Shown here: in pieces, positions 50,844 to 61,087 of the stretch | Numbering within the stretch: the stretch's first letter is position 1 | How the letters are laid out: each line of letters opens with the position of its first letter | Assembly: GCA_020636375.1 (NCBI GenBank) | Contig: JACJXZ010000004.1 | Coordinates: forward strand, 620,001 to 684,000 | From: Lewinellaceae bacterium | Lineage (GTDB): Bacteria > Bacteroidota > Bacteroidia > Chitinophagales > Saprospiraceae | DNA: 64,000 bases | Direction: 5' to 3' | Program-made: the position numbers and the translations under genes | Notes under the pieces: model-generated | What the model was told of the DNA's origin: nothing | The model's database searches: none | The model's input: the letters and a program-made list of their open reading frames with translations, nothing else

Positions 50844-50912
50844 GTTGCTTGTTGCTTGTTGCCGACAACGGACAACGGACAACGAACAACCGACAACCGA
50901 CAACCGACAACA
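50844..50912. repeat. GACAACG/GACAACC tandem repeat with opposed GTTGCTTGTTGC
   Basis: GTTGCTTGTTGCTTGTTGC is followed by about seven imperfect (A/C)GACAAC units. The first block can pair partly with the second. It lies between the convergent decarboxylase and ppc genes and may serve as a two-way terminator. A similar ACAAACAACGAACAAC block occurs at 58272. Confidence 0.65.
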
Positions 50913-50952
50913 AAACCAGTCCGTATATTTTCGGATCAATTCCGGGCTCACG

Positions 50953-53661
50953 TTAACCGGTATTTTTCAACCCCCCTGAAATGGCGTTGGTGAGCAGGAG
51001 GAGCTGTTCCAGCAATTGTTCCGCCTCCGGTGCTCCGGCCTCCCGGGCCTGCCGCCAGCTGCGGAGAGCGTCCAGCTGGAATTCGTGCAGCCGTTGCAGG
51101 GCTGGCTGGCGGCGGTTGACGTTGTCCAGCTGGCTGGTGCGCCGCCGGGCGGCGGGCTGGCCAAACAGTTTGGCGATCTGTTCCAGGCCGGCCTGGTAAT
51201 CTTCAAGCAGGAAAGCCAGCAGTTCTTCCCTTAGGGCTGCATTTTCCATCAGGCCGGCATAAGCGCGCATGATGCCGGGATCGGCGTTCAGCAGGTTGGT
51301 TTCGACCATGATCAGGGTATACCGCAGGAAGGGCCACCGGTCTGCCCACTCCTGCAGGCGGGCAAAATCGGCGGGATATTCTTCTTCTATTTTCCGGAGC
51401 GCAAAGCCTACCCCCAGCCAGCCGGTCAGCCCGAAGCGGGCCTGGTTCCAGCTGAAGACCCAGGGGATGGCCCGCAGGTCGGCCAGAGACCGCTTGCCGG
51501 TCCGGCGGGCGGGGCGGGAGCCGATGCGGCTCTGTTCCAGCACGTCGATCGGCGTGGCCTGGCCGAAGAACTGCAGGAAGCCGGGGTGGTTTAAAAACCG
51601 TTGATAGTGTTCCTGCGACCAGGCGGCTAACCGGGTGAGCAGTTCGTCGGGAAAGGCTTCTTCCCCGGCCGGAAGCCGAACATTGATCCGCTGCCGGGCG
51701 CTGCCGGCCAGCAGCATCTCCAGGTTGTAGGTGGCGGTGTATCGGTTGGCGAACTGCTGGGCAATGGTTTCTCCCTGGACGGTCAGCTTGATGTGCCCGC
51801 TCATAGTGCCGCGGGGCATGCTGTCGAGGAAGCGGTGGTACTTGCCTCCTCCCCGGCTGATGGTGCCGCCGATGCCGTGGAAGAAACGCAGGCGGGTGCC
51901 GTGCTGCTCCGCCGACCGGGTGAGCTGTTGCATGGCGCGGTAAATATTCCAGCGGCTGGACAGGATGCCCCCGTCTTTGTTGCTGTCGCTGTACCCCAGC
52001 ATCACTTCCTGGATGGACCCCAGGTGTTCGCGCCGGTTGCGGGTTGCCGGATGTTGCAGGAAAGCATCGAGGATAGCGGCGCCGTTCTCGAGGTCTTCTA
52101 CCGTTTCGAACAGGGGGACGACCGGCAGGGGCTGTCCAAGCAACCCTACCTCCCGCAGGAAGAGGTAAACCAGCAACAGGTCGCTCTGGCCGCGGGTCAT
52201 GCTGACGATGAACGACCCGATTCCGTCCGGGCCATACCGGCCTACATAATCCTTCACCGCTCGGTAACAATCCAGCAAGGCATCGGCTTCCGGGCCACAG
52301 GTGGCGCCTGGCACGACGAATGGCCGTTGCTGCTGAAGTTCTTCCGTGAGGAAGGCTACCCGTTCGCTTTCCGCCCATTGGCTGTAGTCCGTTTTTTTCA
52401 GGCCGGCGGCCTGCAGGATCTGTTCTATGGCCTTTTCGTGGAAGGCGCTGTTCTGCCGGATGTCGAGCTTTGCCAGGTGGAAGCCCAGGCATTGCACCTG
52501 CCGTTCCAGGGTAAAAAGCAGGCCGTGCGTTACCTGTCCGGCACCGATCTCTTCCAGGGTTTGCCGCAGGTATCGCAATGCTTCGGCCAGTTCGGCGGGC
52601 GAGGCAAACCCGTGGTTGACCTCTGCCCGGGTCCGTTCCAGTCGGGCCCGCAGGAGGTTGGCGAACTGGCGCCACGGTTCTTTGGGGTTGCGGGCTATAG
52701 CTTGTTCGCCCTCCGGGCCGAGGCGTTCGCCCCACTGTTGGATGGCCCGGGTGAAATGGCCCGGCACCGGGTTGGACATGGCCGAGAAGCTCAGCCTGGC
52801 GGCGAGTTGCTGCAATTGCTGCTGAAGCAGGGCGAGGGCGGCTTTTCGGTGTTGCTGCAGGGTGGTGCGGGTGACTTCGGCGGTCACGTAGGGGTGGCCG
52901 TCCCGGTCGCCGCCGACCCAGCTGCCGAACCGGAGCGAGGGGAACTGTTCGGGCTGCCGGAGCAAGGCGGGATTCAGCCCTGCCGTTTCCCATGCGGCGA
53001 GCAGGCGCTGGTCGCTAAGGCGCAGGGCCTCCGGGAAGACCTGAGTGAAGTAGTGCATGACGTTGTTGCGTTCCGCCTCCAGGGTGGGTTTTTCCAGATA
53101 TACCTCCCCGGTGCGCCACCAGCGCTCCAGCAGCACCCTGATGCCGGCGACCAACTGCCTGCGTTCGGATGGCGCCCATACCTGGTTTTCCAGTTTGGCC
53201 AGCAGGAGGTACAGCTCGCGGTGAAGCTCCAGGATGGTCACGCGCTTGGCTTCGGTGGGATGGGCCGTCAGTACGGGCCGCACGGAAATTTCGGTGAGCA
53301 GGGCTGCCAGTTCCGCTTCCGGGATGCCTTGCTCGCGGGCCTGCTGCAGCGTTTCGGCCCAGGAGCCGCGGACGGATGCCGGCCCGAGGTGCGTTTCCAG
53401 TTGCCTCCGGAACTGTACCGCCGCGTTCTCTTCGACCAGGTTCATCAGTTGAAAGCAAATGCCCAGGGCCTGGATTTGAAGCTCTGCCTCCGGAGATGGA
53501 GATGATGCGGACGGCTCTGCGGCGCTTTCCGCCCAGGGCAGGCTGTCCGCTACACCACCCTGGCCCAGTGCCTGCAATACTTCCCGAAAGCGGGAAAGGA
53601 TGAAATCGAGGTCTTCCGCTATCTTGTTCAGCCCGCGGGCTTCTAAAGTTGGTTTCATCAT
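50953..53661 (-). CDS. ppc: Phosphoenolpyruvate carboxylase
   Basis: 902 aa, normal length. The catalytic motifs are complete: VLTAHPTEAKRVT (essential His), VMLGYSDSNKDGG, and FHGIGGTISRGGGKYHRFL followed by DSMPRGTMSGHIKLTVQGE. The C-terminus ends ISGGLKNTG, matching the usual RNTG-type end. It carboxylates PEP to oxaloacetate to refill the TCA cycle. It is a single gene on the minus strand, with an empty 137-base spacer to the hybrid sensor gene upstream. Confidence 0.95.
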   Translation of the reverse strand: MMKPTLEARGLNKIAEDLDFILSRFREVLQALGQGGVADSLPWAESAAEPSASSPSPEAELQIQALGICFQLMNLVEENAAVQFRRQLETHLGPASVRGSWAETLQQAREQGIPEAELAALLTEISVRPVLTAHPTEAKRVTILELHRELYLLLAKLENQVWAPSERRQLVAGIRVLLERWWRTGEVYLEKPTLEAERNNVMHYFTQVFPEALRLSDQRLLAAWETAGLNPALLRQPEQFPSLRFGSWVGGDRDGHPYVTAEVTRTTLQQHRKAALALLQQQLQQLAARLSFSAMSNPVPGHFTRAIQQWGERLGPEGEQAIARNPKEPWRQFANLLRARLERTRAEVNHGFASPAELAEALRYLRQTLEEIGAGQVTHGLLFTLERQVQCLGFHLAKLDIRQNSAFHEKAIEQILQAAGLKKTDYSQWAESERVAFLTEELQQQRPFVVPGATCGPEADALLDCYRAVKDYVGRYGPDGIGSFIVSMTRGQSDLLLVYLFLREVGLLGQPLPVVPLFETVEDLENGAAILDAFLQHPATRNRREHLGSIQEVMLGYSDSNKDGGILSSRWNIYRAMQQLTRSAEQHGTRLRFFHGIGGTISRGGGKYHRFLDSMPRGTMSGHIKLTVQGETIAQQFANRYTATYNLEMLLAGSARQRINVRLPAGEEAFPDELLTRLAAWSQEHYQRFLNHPGFLQFFGQATPIDVLEQSRIGSRPARRTGKRSLADLRAIPWVFSWNQARFGLTGWLGVGFALRKIEEEYPADFARLQEWADRWPFLRYTLIMVETNLLNADPGIMRAYAGLMENAALREELLAFLLEDYQAGLEQIAKLFGQPAARRRTSQLDNVNRRQPALQRLHEFQLDALRSWRQAREAGAPEAEQLLEQLLLLTNAISGGLKNTG

Positions 53662-53798
53662 TTTTCGAATTGATTGATACCCCTTCTACCGAATAAGTGG
53701 GCAGTTTGTTCATACAATGTGGGACTTGTTGCACTTTTTTACAGCACCAATAGCCTGTCCCGTGTACGCATTGGCGGGGGGCTCCTCCAGGCATGTTC

Positions 53799-56700
53799 TT
53801 AGGTTTGCAAACTTTCCCGGTACTCCGTCGGCGTTTCCCCGAACTCCTGCCGGAATACCCGGGAAAAATAATCCGGATCGCTGAAGCCGGTATCAAAGGC
53901 GACGGAGGTGATGGAGCGTTCGGGATCGTTGAGCAGTTCCCGCGCGCGGCCCAGGCGGATGCGGCGGATGAATTTTACCGGGGATAGACCCGTCAAGGCG
54001 GCGAGTTTGCGCTGGAGCTGGGACTGGCTGAGGTGCAGTTCCCGGCACAGGCCCCGGACGTTGAGTTCGAAGTCGTCGAGATGATCGGTAACGGCCTGGC
54101 GCACTTTCTTGACGAAGGCGTCTTCCCGGGCGGGCAGCTCCCGAAATTCCGGTATTGGCTTTTCTTCTCCGATCCCTGCTGCTGCCAGGTAGCTTTTTTT
54201 CAGGGCGTCCCTCAGTTCGAGCAGCTTGCGCATGCGCACGAGCAGTTCGTCCTTGTCGAAAGGCTTGGCCAGGTAGGCGTCGGCACCCCGCTCCAGGCCT
54301 TCGATACGGGAGGCGAGGTCAGCTTTGGCGGTGAGCAAAATAATGGGAATATGGCTGGTGGCCGGTTCGGCGCGCAGGGCGGCGCATAGCTTGATGCCGT
54401 CCATTTTGGGCATCATGACGTCGCTGATGATGATGTCGGGCACCAGTTCCTGTGCCTTGGACAGGCCTTCTTGTCCGTCGCGGGCAGTGGCCAGCCGATA
54501 GTTGCCGGCCAGCAGGGCCCGGAGGTAATTCAGGATGTCTTCCTGGTCGTCGACGAGCAGTGCCAGGGATGCCTTTTCTGATAATCCCGGGGTTTCTGCC
54601 GGCGATAAGGTGGAAGTTTCCGGGGGCGGAACGAACTCCCTCGCCCGTTCAGCCAGGGCCTCGGCGGTAAGGGAAGCCGCTGCCGGAGCACTCCGGGTGA
54701 TGGGCAGCCACAGGGAGAACGCCGTGCCTTCCCCTTCCCGGCTTTTGACGCTGATTCGTCCCTCCAGCAAGTTTACCATTTCTTTGATGATGGCCAGTCC
54801 GATACCCGCCCCCTCCCGGCCTCTCCCGGGGGGCGAGGCGTTTGGCCCTTCCCACTCCTTGGAGCGGCTGGGGATAACCTGATAGAACCGCTCAAAAATA
54901 TGGGGCAGCTTTTCGGCGGGGATGCCGATGCCGGTGTCTTTCACCTGGAGCAGGAGGGCCTCCGGGGCTTTTTCTCCGAGTTCCGGCGGCGATTGCGCCA
55001 CATCTGCCTGCACGTAGACATTTCCGCCTTCCGGCGTGAATTTGATGGCGTTGGACAGCAGGTTGGACAGGATGGCCGCCAGCTTTTCGGCGTCGTAGTC
55101 CATAATGATCTCTTCCCGGACAGGCAGGAAATGGAGCTGGATGCCCTGGGTGGCGGCGTAGGCCTGGAAGGAGCGGGTGAGATAGCGGAGGAAGGGCAGG
55201 ACGTCGCCCTGTTCCATCAGTACCGGCATTTTGCCGGCTTCCAGTTTCTGCAGGCCCAGCATCTGGTTGACCAGGTAGAGGACTTTATCGCTATTGTTGC
55301 GGATCATCTGCAGGCCTTCGCGGAACCACTTTTCCGGTTCTTCCCCGATTTGCCGCGCCATGCCGGAGATGATGGTGAGCGGGGTGCGGAACTCGTGGCT
55401 GATGTTGGTATACAGGCGGGTTTTGGCTTCGTCGAGGTCCTTGAGCCGGTTCGCTTCTGCCCGTTCCAGCTCGTGGTTGAGGCGAAAACGAAAGAATGCG
55501 TAGAACAAACCGGCGGCGGTAAGCGCGTAGAGCGAGTAGGCCCACCAACGCGCCCACCAGGGGGGTATGATTATGATGCGGATCGCCTTTTCCTCTCCCC
55601 AAACGTCTTCGCTGTCGGCAGCTTTCAGGTGAAAAGTATAATGGCCCGCAGGCACATTGACATAGGTGGCGCTGGGTTCTCCACGGGGTTGGCGCCAGAA
55701 AGGATCATAGGGTTCCAGCCTGAATTCGAAATGGTTGGCATCGGGATCGCGGAAATCCAGGCAGGCAAACCGGAAAGTAAAAGACTGGTGGCGCTGGCTT
55801 ATCCGAATATTTTCCGTTGACCAGGCAGGGCTTGTCAGCGGGCCATCTGCGACTGGCAACTGTCGTTTGTCCTGAAGCAGAAAATCAGTGATCATCACTT
55901 TGGGAGGCGTTTTGCCTTCGCCCTTGCTCATTCTGGCCGGATCCAGGTAGTACACTCCGTCCCGGACAGCCCAGAAGAGTTCACCTTTGGGGTTTTGAGT
56001 GCTTTTATTTCGGTAAATAACGATTTCGCCTTTTTTTGCCGGGTCGTATTCCCTGAAAGATGCTGTTTCCGGATCGAAGCGCATGATGTCATTGTGGAAG
56101 ATAAACCAGAGCTGGCTGTCTCTGCCAACCTGGAGTTCGTAGGCGTTATTGTAGGTTGGAAGTTTTCCATTGTAATGGTTAAAAAGCGATACAGATCCAT
56201 CGGTTGGGTCGAGGCGCCCGATCCCGTAGTCGACGACCGAAAACCATATTTTGCCCTGGAAATCCTGAACGATCGAGAAGACAATTGAATGCCGGGTTTC
56301 TTCGGGTAATTCATAACTTTTAAAGATACCGGTATCAGGATCATAACTGACAATGAAACAACCGGTTCCTCCGGAATAAGCAAAAGCTCCTCCGCCAATC
56401 CAAACCTTTCCATCCCTGCCCGGGAAAACATAGAGGACGGCATCGTTAGGGAGGGTGTTGCGGGTTTCGGCTTCGTGTGTGAAATGCGTGAAGCTTTCCG
56501 TTTCTGTATTGAAGCAGATCAAGCCGCCTCCGGCATAAGGCATCCATATTCTTCCCTGGCGGCCGGTAACCAGATCGCGGGAATCCAATCCCGTTTCTCT
56601 AAAGTCGAGCGGGGTGCTTAGGCCCTCTTTGCGGAATTCGGCAAGGGCGCCGGTTTCCGGGTTAAACCGGGTTAACCGGAGCACTCCCTTTTCTGCATCC

Positions 56701-58076
56701 CCTTCAGGCGTCAATATCCAGATTATCCCGCTTTCCTCCCGGGTCATTCGGAAGATGCTGCCTAACTGGGGAAATTGCTCCCATTCGCCGGTTGAAAGGA
56801 CATAGCGGATCAGCCCTCCCTTTTCCGTCGCGATCCATAAAGTATCGTTGCCGGCAGCTTCCAGGTCGGTAATTAACCCGGGAATATTTTTGGTCTTCAG
56901 GGCACCAATATCTATATGGGCGAACAATTTATTGCCGGGAACCACCTTGTCGACCGCACTGCCCCCTCCTCCCGTAGAAAGCCATAAGGCGCCATCGGCA
57001 GTCTGGCACATGTTCCAGACAAAATTATTGGAAAGAGAGAATGGATCGTTGTCTTCGTGTTCAAAGTGTTGTATTCGCCCGGTAGCCGGATCAAAAAGGT
57101 TCAGGCCTCCCAAAACGCTGCCGATCCAGATGTTCTGGCTCTGGTCTTCAAAGACAAAGCTCAGGTGTTGCCCCGGTTGCATAGGAGCATGCTGCGGCAT
57201 CGGAGCAAAGGCCACGCCGGAGGCATTGCGGTCGAGCACCTTAAATGTCCCGTTTGTTCGATCCATCAGATGGAGCGCGTTTCCGACGGCACCCACCCAA
57301 AAGTTGCCTTTTGAATCTTCGAGGATGGCCCGTACCCGGTGTTCCCGGAGGCTATGCTCATCCTGCGGGTCGTGGAGATAGCGGGTGAAAGACTCCGTTT
57401 TCGGGTCGTAGCGGTTGAGCCCCCCCCGCACTGTTGACCAGGGGCTGCCCGTCCCTACCCAAAGCGTCCCTTCCCGGTCGAAGTAGACGGCCCGCACAAG
57501 GCCGTAACTCAGGCTGGCAGGGTCATCGGGGTCATGCCTGAATTTTTTAATCCGTCCGGTTGAGGGGTCGAGGCGGTTCAGGCCGTCGTTGGTGCCAGCC
57601 CACACCATATCGTCGGGGCCGGCGGCCACCATCGTGACAAAATCATTGCTAAGGCTATTCGGGCTTTCAGGGTCATGCCGGTACCGGATAGCGGTTTCGG
57701 TAGCGGGGTTGAAATAATTCAGCCCTCCGCCGTAAGTGCCTACCCACAAGCCGCTATCGGCGGCCAGGCATATCCATTCAATATAGGAAAAGGAAAGGGA
57801 CTGCGGGTCGTTCGGGTCGTGAACATAGGTCTCGAAGTGGCTTCCGTCATAACGATGAAGCCCTCCATGAGAGCCGAACCAGAGAAATCCGATCGAATCC
57901 TGAACGATGCAGTTGACGGAGTTGCCCAGTACGCCTCCCGGCAGGGTAAAAGGTTCAAAGCGAGGGGTAAAATGGGCAGGGCCTGCAATTTGCGTACTTC
58001 CGGGCTGGGCGAATAGCAGCAAGGAAATACATGCTCCAACAAACCGATATGCCGTTCTGATTGATTGGGGCTTCAT
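53799..58076 (-). CDS. Hybrid two-component system protein (propeller sensor, kinase, receiver, AraC)
   Basis: 1425 aa. Signal peptide to ~residue 28, then ~14 regulator-propeller repeats (e.g. DDMVWAGTNDGLNRLDPSTG, GTLWVGTGSPWS) to ~745, a Y_Y_Y domain (~760-835), one membrane segment (~843-863), HisKA with NISHEFRTPLTIISGMARQI (~890), HATPase_c (NLLSNAIKFTPEGG, DTGIGIP, GAGIGLAII), a receiver (LALLVDDQEDILNYL, phospho-Asp in IIISDVMMPKMDG, Lys in LLTAKAD), and an AraC helix-turn-helix (final ~105 aa). Such one-chain systems sense periplasmic glycans and activate nearby utilisation genes. No susCD pair is in view, so the target is unknown. Confidence 0.93.
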   Translation of the reverse strand: MKPQSIRTAYRFVGACISLLLFAQPGSTQIAGPAHFTPRFEPFTLPGGVLGNSVNCIVQDSIGFLWFGSHGGLHRYDGSHFETYVHDPNDPQSLSFSYIEWICLAADSGLWVGTYGGGLNYFNPATETAIRYRHDPESPNSLSNDFVTMVAAGPDDMVWAGTNDGLNRLDPSTGRIKKFRHDPDDPASLSYGLVRAVYFDREGTLWVGTGSPWSTVRGGLNRYDPKTESFTRYLHDPQDEHSLREHRVRAILEDSKGNFWVGAVGNALHLMDRTNGTFKVLDRNASGVAFAPMPQHAPMQPGQHLSFVFEDQSQNIWIGSVLGGLNLFDPATGRIQHFEHEDNDPFSLSNNFVWNMCQTADGALWLSTGGGGSAVDKVVPGNKLFAHIDIGALKTKNIPGLITDLEAAGNDTLWIATEKGGLIRYVLSTGEWEQFPQLGSIFRMTREESGIIWILTPEGDAEKGVLRLTRFNPETGALAEFRKEGLSTPLDFRETGLDSRDLVTGRQGRIWMPYAGGGLICFNTETESFTHFTHEAETRNTLPNDAVLYVFPGRDGKVWIGGGAFAYSGGTGCFIVSYDPDTGIFKSYELPEETRHSIVFSIVQDFQGKIWFSVVDYGIGRLDPTDGSVSLFNHYNGKLPTYNNAYELQVGRDSQLWFIFHNDIMRFDPETASFREYDPAKKGEIVIYRNKSTQNPKGELFWAVRDGVYYLDPARMSKGEGKTPPKVMITDFLLQDKRQLPVADGPLTSPAWSTENIRISQRHQSFTFRFACLDFRDPDANHFEFRLEPYDPFWRQPRGEPSATYVNVPAGHYTFHLKAADSEDVWGEEKAIRIIIIPPWWARWWAYSLYALTAAGLFYAFFRFRLNHELERAEANRLKDLDEAKTRLYTNISHEFRTPLTIISGMARQIGEEPEKWFREGLQMIRNNSDKVLYLVNQMLGLQKLEAGKMPVLMEQGDVLPFLRYLTRSFQAYAATQGIQLHFLPVREEIIMDYDAEKLAAILSNLLSNAIKFTPEGGNVYVQADVAQSPPELGEKAPEALLLQVKDTGIGIPAEKLPHIFERFYQVIPSRSKEWEGPNASPPGRGREGAGIGLAIIKEMVNLLEGRISVKSREGEGTAFSLWLPITRSAPAAASLTAEALAERAREFVPPPETSTLSPAETPGLSEKASLALLVDDQEDILNYLRALLAGNYRLATARDGQEGLSKAQELVPDIIISDVMMPKMDGIKLCAALRAEPATSHIPIILLTAKADLASRIEGLERGADAYLAKPFDKDELLVRMRKLLELRDALKKSYLAAAGIGEEKPIPEFRELPAREDAFVKKVRQAVTDHLDDFELNVRGLCRELHLSQSQLQRKLAALTGLSPVKFIRRIRLGRARELLNDPERSITSVAFDTGFSDPDYFSRVFRQEFGETPTEYRESLQT

Positions 58077-58229
58077 TCCATTCTGATTTCCGGGCAGGAT
58101 TCAAAGTCTAATCAAAGTAATGGAATCCACCCCATCCTGCCCTGACCCTTATCATCGCCGGGAGGTGATTTTCATCAGGCAGGCCCGGTTCCGCCGGGGA
58201 GGCAGGAAAGGAGCAGAAGGGGCGGGGAG

Positions 58230-58290
58230 GTATTCGTTGTTTATTGCCGGTTGATCGTCGGCGGGGCAGCAGGCAACAAACAACGAACAA
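58230..58290. repeat. Inverted repeat TTCGTTGTTTATTGCC / GGCAACAAACAACGAA
   Basis: 16-base arms with one mismatch are separated by ~23 bases, between the secreted-protein gene's 3' end and the hybrid sensor start. Both genes are on the minus strand. It resembles the ACAAC repeats at 50844-50912. Confidence 0.55.
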
Positions 58291-58318
58291 CCCCAGTTTT
58301 CCGGGGATATACAGGGCG

Positions 58319-59032
58319 TTATTCCTTCCTGGCTACAGCCTGGATTGCCGGCGCTTCTTCGGCTACGCTGCCCCGCGAGAACTTTTCCGTGAGGCGGACG
58401 GCGCCGTTGCTGAACGTCATGTTCTGCCAGACGGCAGTTTCTCCGGCGCGGACATAGATGTAGTAGTTCCCATCTTCCATGCCTTCGAGGTCGAACCGTT
58501 TGGCGTAGGCGTACGCGCCGCTGATCTCTTCCGTATAGGCGTCGATGCCGTCCAGGTTGACCAGGTAGAAGGAGAACGGGCGGCGTTTCAGATTGGCTAT
58601 CTGCACTTCGAGTTGGGGGGCTTTTTCGCTGGGGTTGAAGCGGGCGATCAGCCTGCCTGTCTCGCTGCCCGGGGCCGTTTGAGCATCCAGCAGGGCCAGG
58701 CCCTTTTCACTCAGGTTGATGGCCCGCAAAACCCGGCCGTTGCGGTTGCTGACGCGGACGAGGTAATCGCCGGCGGGCATGCCTTCCATCAGGAAGTGGG
58801 CACCGTAGTTGTCTTCATTCCAGAGGTACTCCCGGTAGGCGGTGATGCCCCGGGCGTTGGAGATGCTGACCGCCGTTCGTGCGCCGTCCAGCCCGGACAA
58901 CTGGATCAGTACGGCATGAGGCTTTTCGCTCTCGGTAATGCTGGCGGTAAAGCCGGCGGCTTCCTGAGCTGAGGATACCGAGGCTATCAGGGCGAAGAAC
59001 AGGCCCAGGAAAATGACTTTTGTGGTTTTCAT
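58319..59032 (-). CDS. Secreted protein with two tandem repeat domains
   Basis: 237 aa. Signal peptide MKTTKVIFLGLFFALIASVSSA. The mature part is a two-fold repeat of ~70-80 aa. The first copy reads VLIQLSGLDGARTAVSISNA, FLMEGMPAGDYLVRVSNRNG; the second reads LEVQIANLKRRPFSFYLVNL, FDLEGMEDGNYYIYVRAGET. Each has the beta-strand pattern and the LEGM..G.Y.V turn seen in type IX sorting domains, but this is not a normal sorting tail, because ~20 residues follow. It is probably periplasmic or surface. Unknown function. Confidence 0.72.
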   Translation of the reverse strand: MKTTKVIFLGLFFALIASVSSAQEAAGFTASITESEKPHAVLIQLSGLDGARTAVSISNARGITAYREYLWNEDNYGAHFLMEGMPAGDYLVRVSNRNGRVLRAINLSEKGLALLDAQTAPGSETGRLIARFNPSEKAPQLEVQIANLKRRPFSFYLVNLDGIDAYTEEISGAYAYAKRFDLEGMEDGNYYIYVRAGETAVWQNMTFSNGAVRLTEKFSRGSVAEEAPAIQAVARKE

Positions 59033-59209
59033 GGCTCGCGTATTTGGTTTGACAATCTGCCGGCTTTCTTAAAGCCCGGCTTACACCACAAAAGTGCTTT
59101 TGCCTGCTCTTTTTCGCCCCGAACTTTTCCCCAACCCACCGGACAAATACGCCAACCGGCAGGATTTTTGGGGCAAAACCGGAGAAATTGGGCATTGGTT
59201 TATCCAGTA

Positions 59210-60193
59210 CTAGAACGGCGGATGCTCCGGCCTGTTCCCCAGTATGTCTTCAATTCGTTCATTCACCTCATTGGTAATTTTGGCCACGTCGTCCAGCGCC
59301 TTGAAATTCTCCCGGAGGTGTTCGACTTTGGAGCCGCCCAGGATGACGGTGCTCACGTTGGGGTTGTTGAGGCACCAGGCGATGGCTAGGCGGGGCACGC
59401 TGGTATTCAGTTCATCGGCCACCGTTTTCAGTTGGCGCACCTTATTCAGGCGTTCCTCGCTAAGACTGAGGTCTTTGAGCCATTCCAGCCCTTCCATGCC
59501 CAGGCGGGTGCCTTCCGGGAATTTGTCGAGGTACTTAGTGGTCAGCACGCCGGAAGCCAGGGGCGACCAGATCGTCGTGCCCAGCCCTGCCGTCTTGTAG
59601 ATCTGGCTGAACTCCACCTCCACTTTTTCGCGGTGGAACATGTTGTACTGCGGCTGTTCCATGGTGGGGCCGATGAGGTTGAGCTGGCGGGCAACCAGAT
59701 GGGCTTCCATGATCTCCTGGGCCGACCATTCGGAGGTGCCCCAGTAGAGGACCTTTCCCTGCTGGATGAGGTGGTTCATGGCCCAGACAGTCTCCTCAAT
59801 GGGCGTATTCTTGTCGGGGCGGTGGCAGAAGAAGAGGTCGAGATAGTCTACCTGGAGGCGCTTCAGGGCGGCGTGGCAGGCCTCGAACACGTGTTTGCGG
59901 CTCAGGCCCGACTGGTTAGGCTTTTTGCCGCCGTCGCCGAAGAACACTTTGCTGGATACGAGGTAGGAACTGCGCTCCCAGTTTAGCTTGCTAAGGATGT
60001 TGCCCATGACGATCTCGGACTGGCCGCGGGCGTAAATCTCGGCGTTGTCGAAAAAGTTGACGCCGTTTTCGTAGGCGGTTATCATCATCTGTTCGGCGAC
60101 GTCGTCGCTGATCTGCTTGCCGAAGGTCAGCCAGGAGCCCAGCGACAAAGCGCTGACCTGCAGGCCGGACTTTCCGAGTCTTCTGTATTCCAT
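59210..60193 (-). CDS. Aldo/keto reductase (K-channel beta-subunit-like)
   Basis: 327 aa from MEYRRLGKSGLQVSALSLGS; the upstream in-frame extension (to 60280) precedes the usual N-terminus and is rejected. The catalytic tetrad is visible: Asp and Tyr in FFDNAEIYARGQSE, Lys in YLVSSKVFFG and His in LFFCHRPDKN. The Kv-beta/YghZ-like subgroup is indicated by WGTSEWSAQEIMEAH and EQPQYNMFHREKVE. It uses NADPH to reduce carbonyl compounds; the natural substrate is unknown. Transcribed alone. Confidence 0.9.
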   Translation of the reverse strand: MEYRRLGKSGLQVSALSLGSWLTFGKQISDDVAEQMMITAYENGVNFFDNAEIYARGQSEIVMGNILSKLNWERSSYLVSSKVFFGDGGKKPNQSGLSRKHVFEACHAALKRLQVDYLDLFFCHRPDKNTPIEETVWAMNHLIQQGKVLYWGTSEWSAQEIMEAHLVARQLNLIGPTMEQPQYNMFHREKVEVEFSQIYKTAGLGTTIWSPLASGVLTTKYLDKFPEGTRLGMEGLEWLKDLSLSEERLNKVRQLKTVADELNTSVPRLAIAWCLNNPNVSTVILGGSKVEHLRENFKALDDVAKITNEVNERIEDILGNRPEHPPF

Positions 60194-60394
60194 GTAAGTT
60201 GGTTTTGACAATAGTAACTTGATAAATAGAATTAGGCGGCATTTTGTTTTCACAAACCATTTCCCCGCATTTCCATGCATTTCCCTATTTCAGCCCCGGC
60301 GCCCCACCTATGTGGCCTACTGTAAAAACGCCTATGTGCCCTATGTAAAAACCTCTGTATGTCCTATGTGGCAAAAAACTATCTGATCAGCAAA

Positions 60395-61087
60395 TCACCG
60401 AAATTTCACCCCTACCCGGACCCCCACCGAGTAGAGGTTCCGGTTGATGTCTGCTTCCACGAGCAGGGCCCGGAGCCAGAACTGGAAGGCCGGCTGGAGG
60501 ACAAGCGAGAAGCGGTCGCTGAACTGGTGTTCCCAGCCCATGCCGGTGAGGAAGCTGTAGCTGATGTCCGCAAAGTCCTCCTTGTCCGCCTTTTCGGTGT
60601 TGGAGGATTGGGTGTCGCCGGTGTAGTAGATGGTCCGGGTGGAATTGCTCAGGTTGTAGGCCAGGGCCAGGCCGACCATGAAGAAGAAGTCGTTTTTGTT
60701 GTCGAGCTCATGGAAGAACTGCAGTTCGGCCGGCGCCTCGATAAACCGGTTCTGGTAGGCGATGCGTTTTTCCGTAGCGCCCGGCGGCGGCGTGTCGGCG
60801 GCGGAGAGGGGCGTCCGGATGGTCTGGTATCCGGTGTCCATGAAGCGCAGGCCGGTTTGGAAGCCGGCGCGCTGGCCTTTCCACTGGGCGAACAGGCCGG
60901 CGGTGTAGGAGAAGCGGCCGGTTTCCAGTTCTTCCAGTTCGCGGGTCAGCTGGACGGGAACGGAGGTTTGGGTGATCAGGCGGCGGTGGGAGTAGTTGGG
61001 GTAAACTTCCAGGCCCCAACCGAACTCTGCCTGAGAAAAGACAGCGGTGGCGAGGCACAGCAATATAGCGGTCAAAGAGAACTTCAT
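60395..61087 (-). CDS. Outer-membrane beta-barrel protein
   Basis: 230 aa from MKFSLTAILLCLATAVFSQA; the signal peptide ends near FSQA. The mature part alternates aromatic/aliphatic residues in strands (FGWGLEVYPNYSHRRLI, RAGFQTGLRFMDTGYQTI, FMVGLALAYNLSNST, RFSLVLQPAFQFWLRALL) and ends LYSVGVRVGVKFR, with terminal Arg rather than Phe but otherwise barrel-like. It is of the small porin-like OMP_b-brl type. Downstream of the patatin gene by ~80 bases on the same strand, so possibly co-transcribed. Confidence 0.78.
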   Translation of the reverse strand: MKFSLTAILLCLATAVFSQAEFGWGLEVYPNYSHRRLITQTSVPVQLTRELEELETGRFSYTAGLFAQWKGQRAGFQTGLRFMDTGYQTIRTPLSAADTPPPGATEKRIAYQNRFIEAPAELQFFHELDNKNDFFFMVGLALAYNLSNSTRTIYYTGDTQSSNTEKADKEDFADISYSFLTGMGWEHQFSDRFSLVLQPAFQFWLRALLVEADINRNLYSVGVRVGVKFR

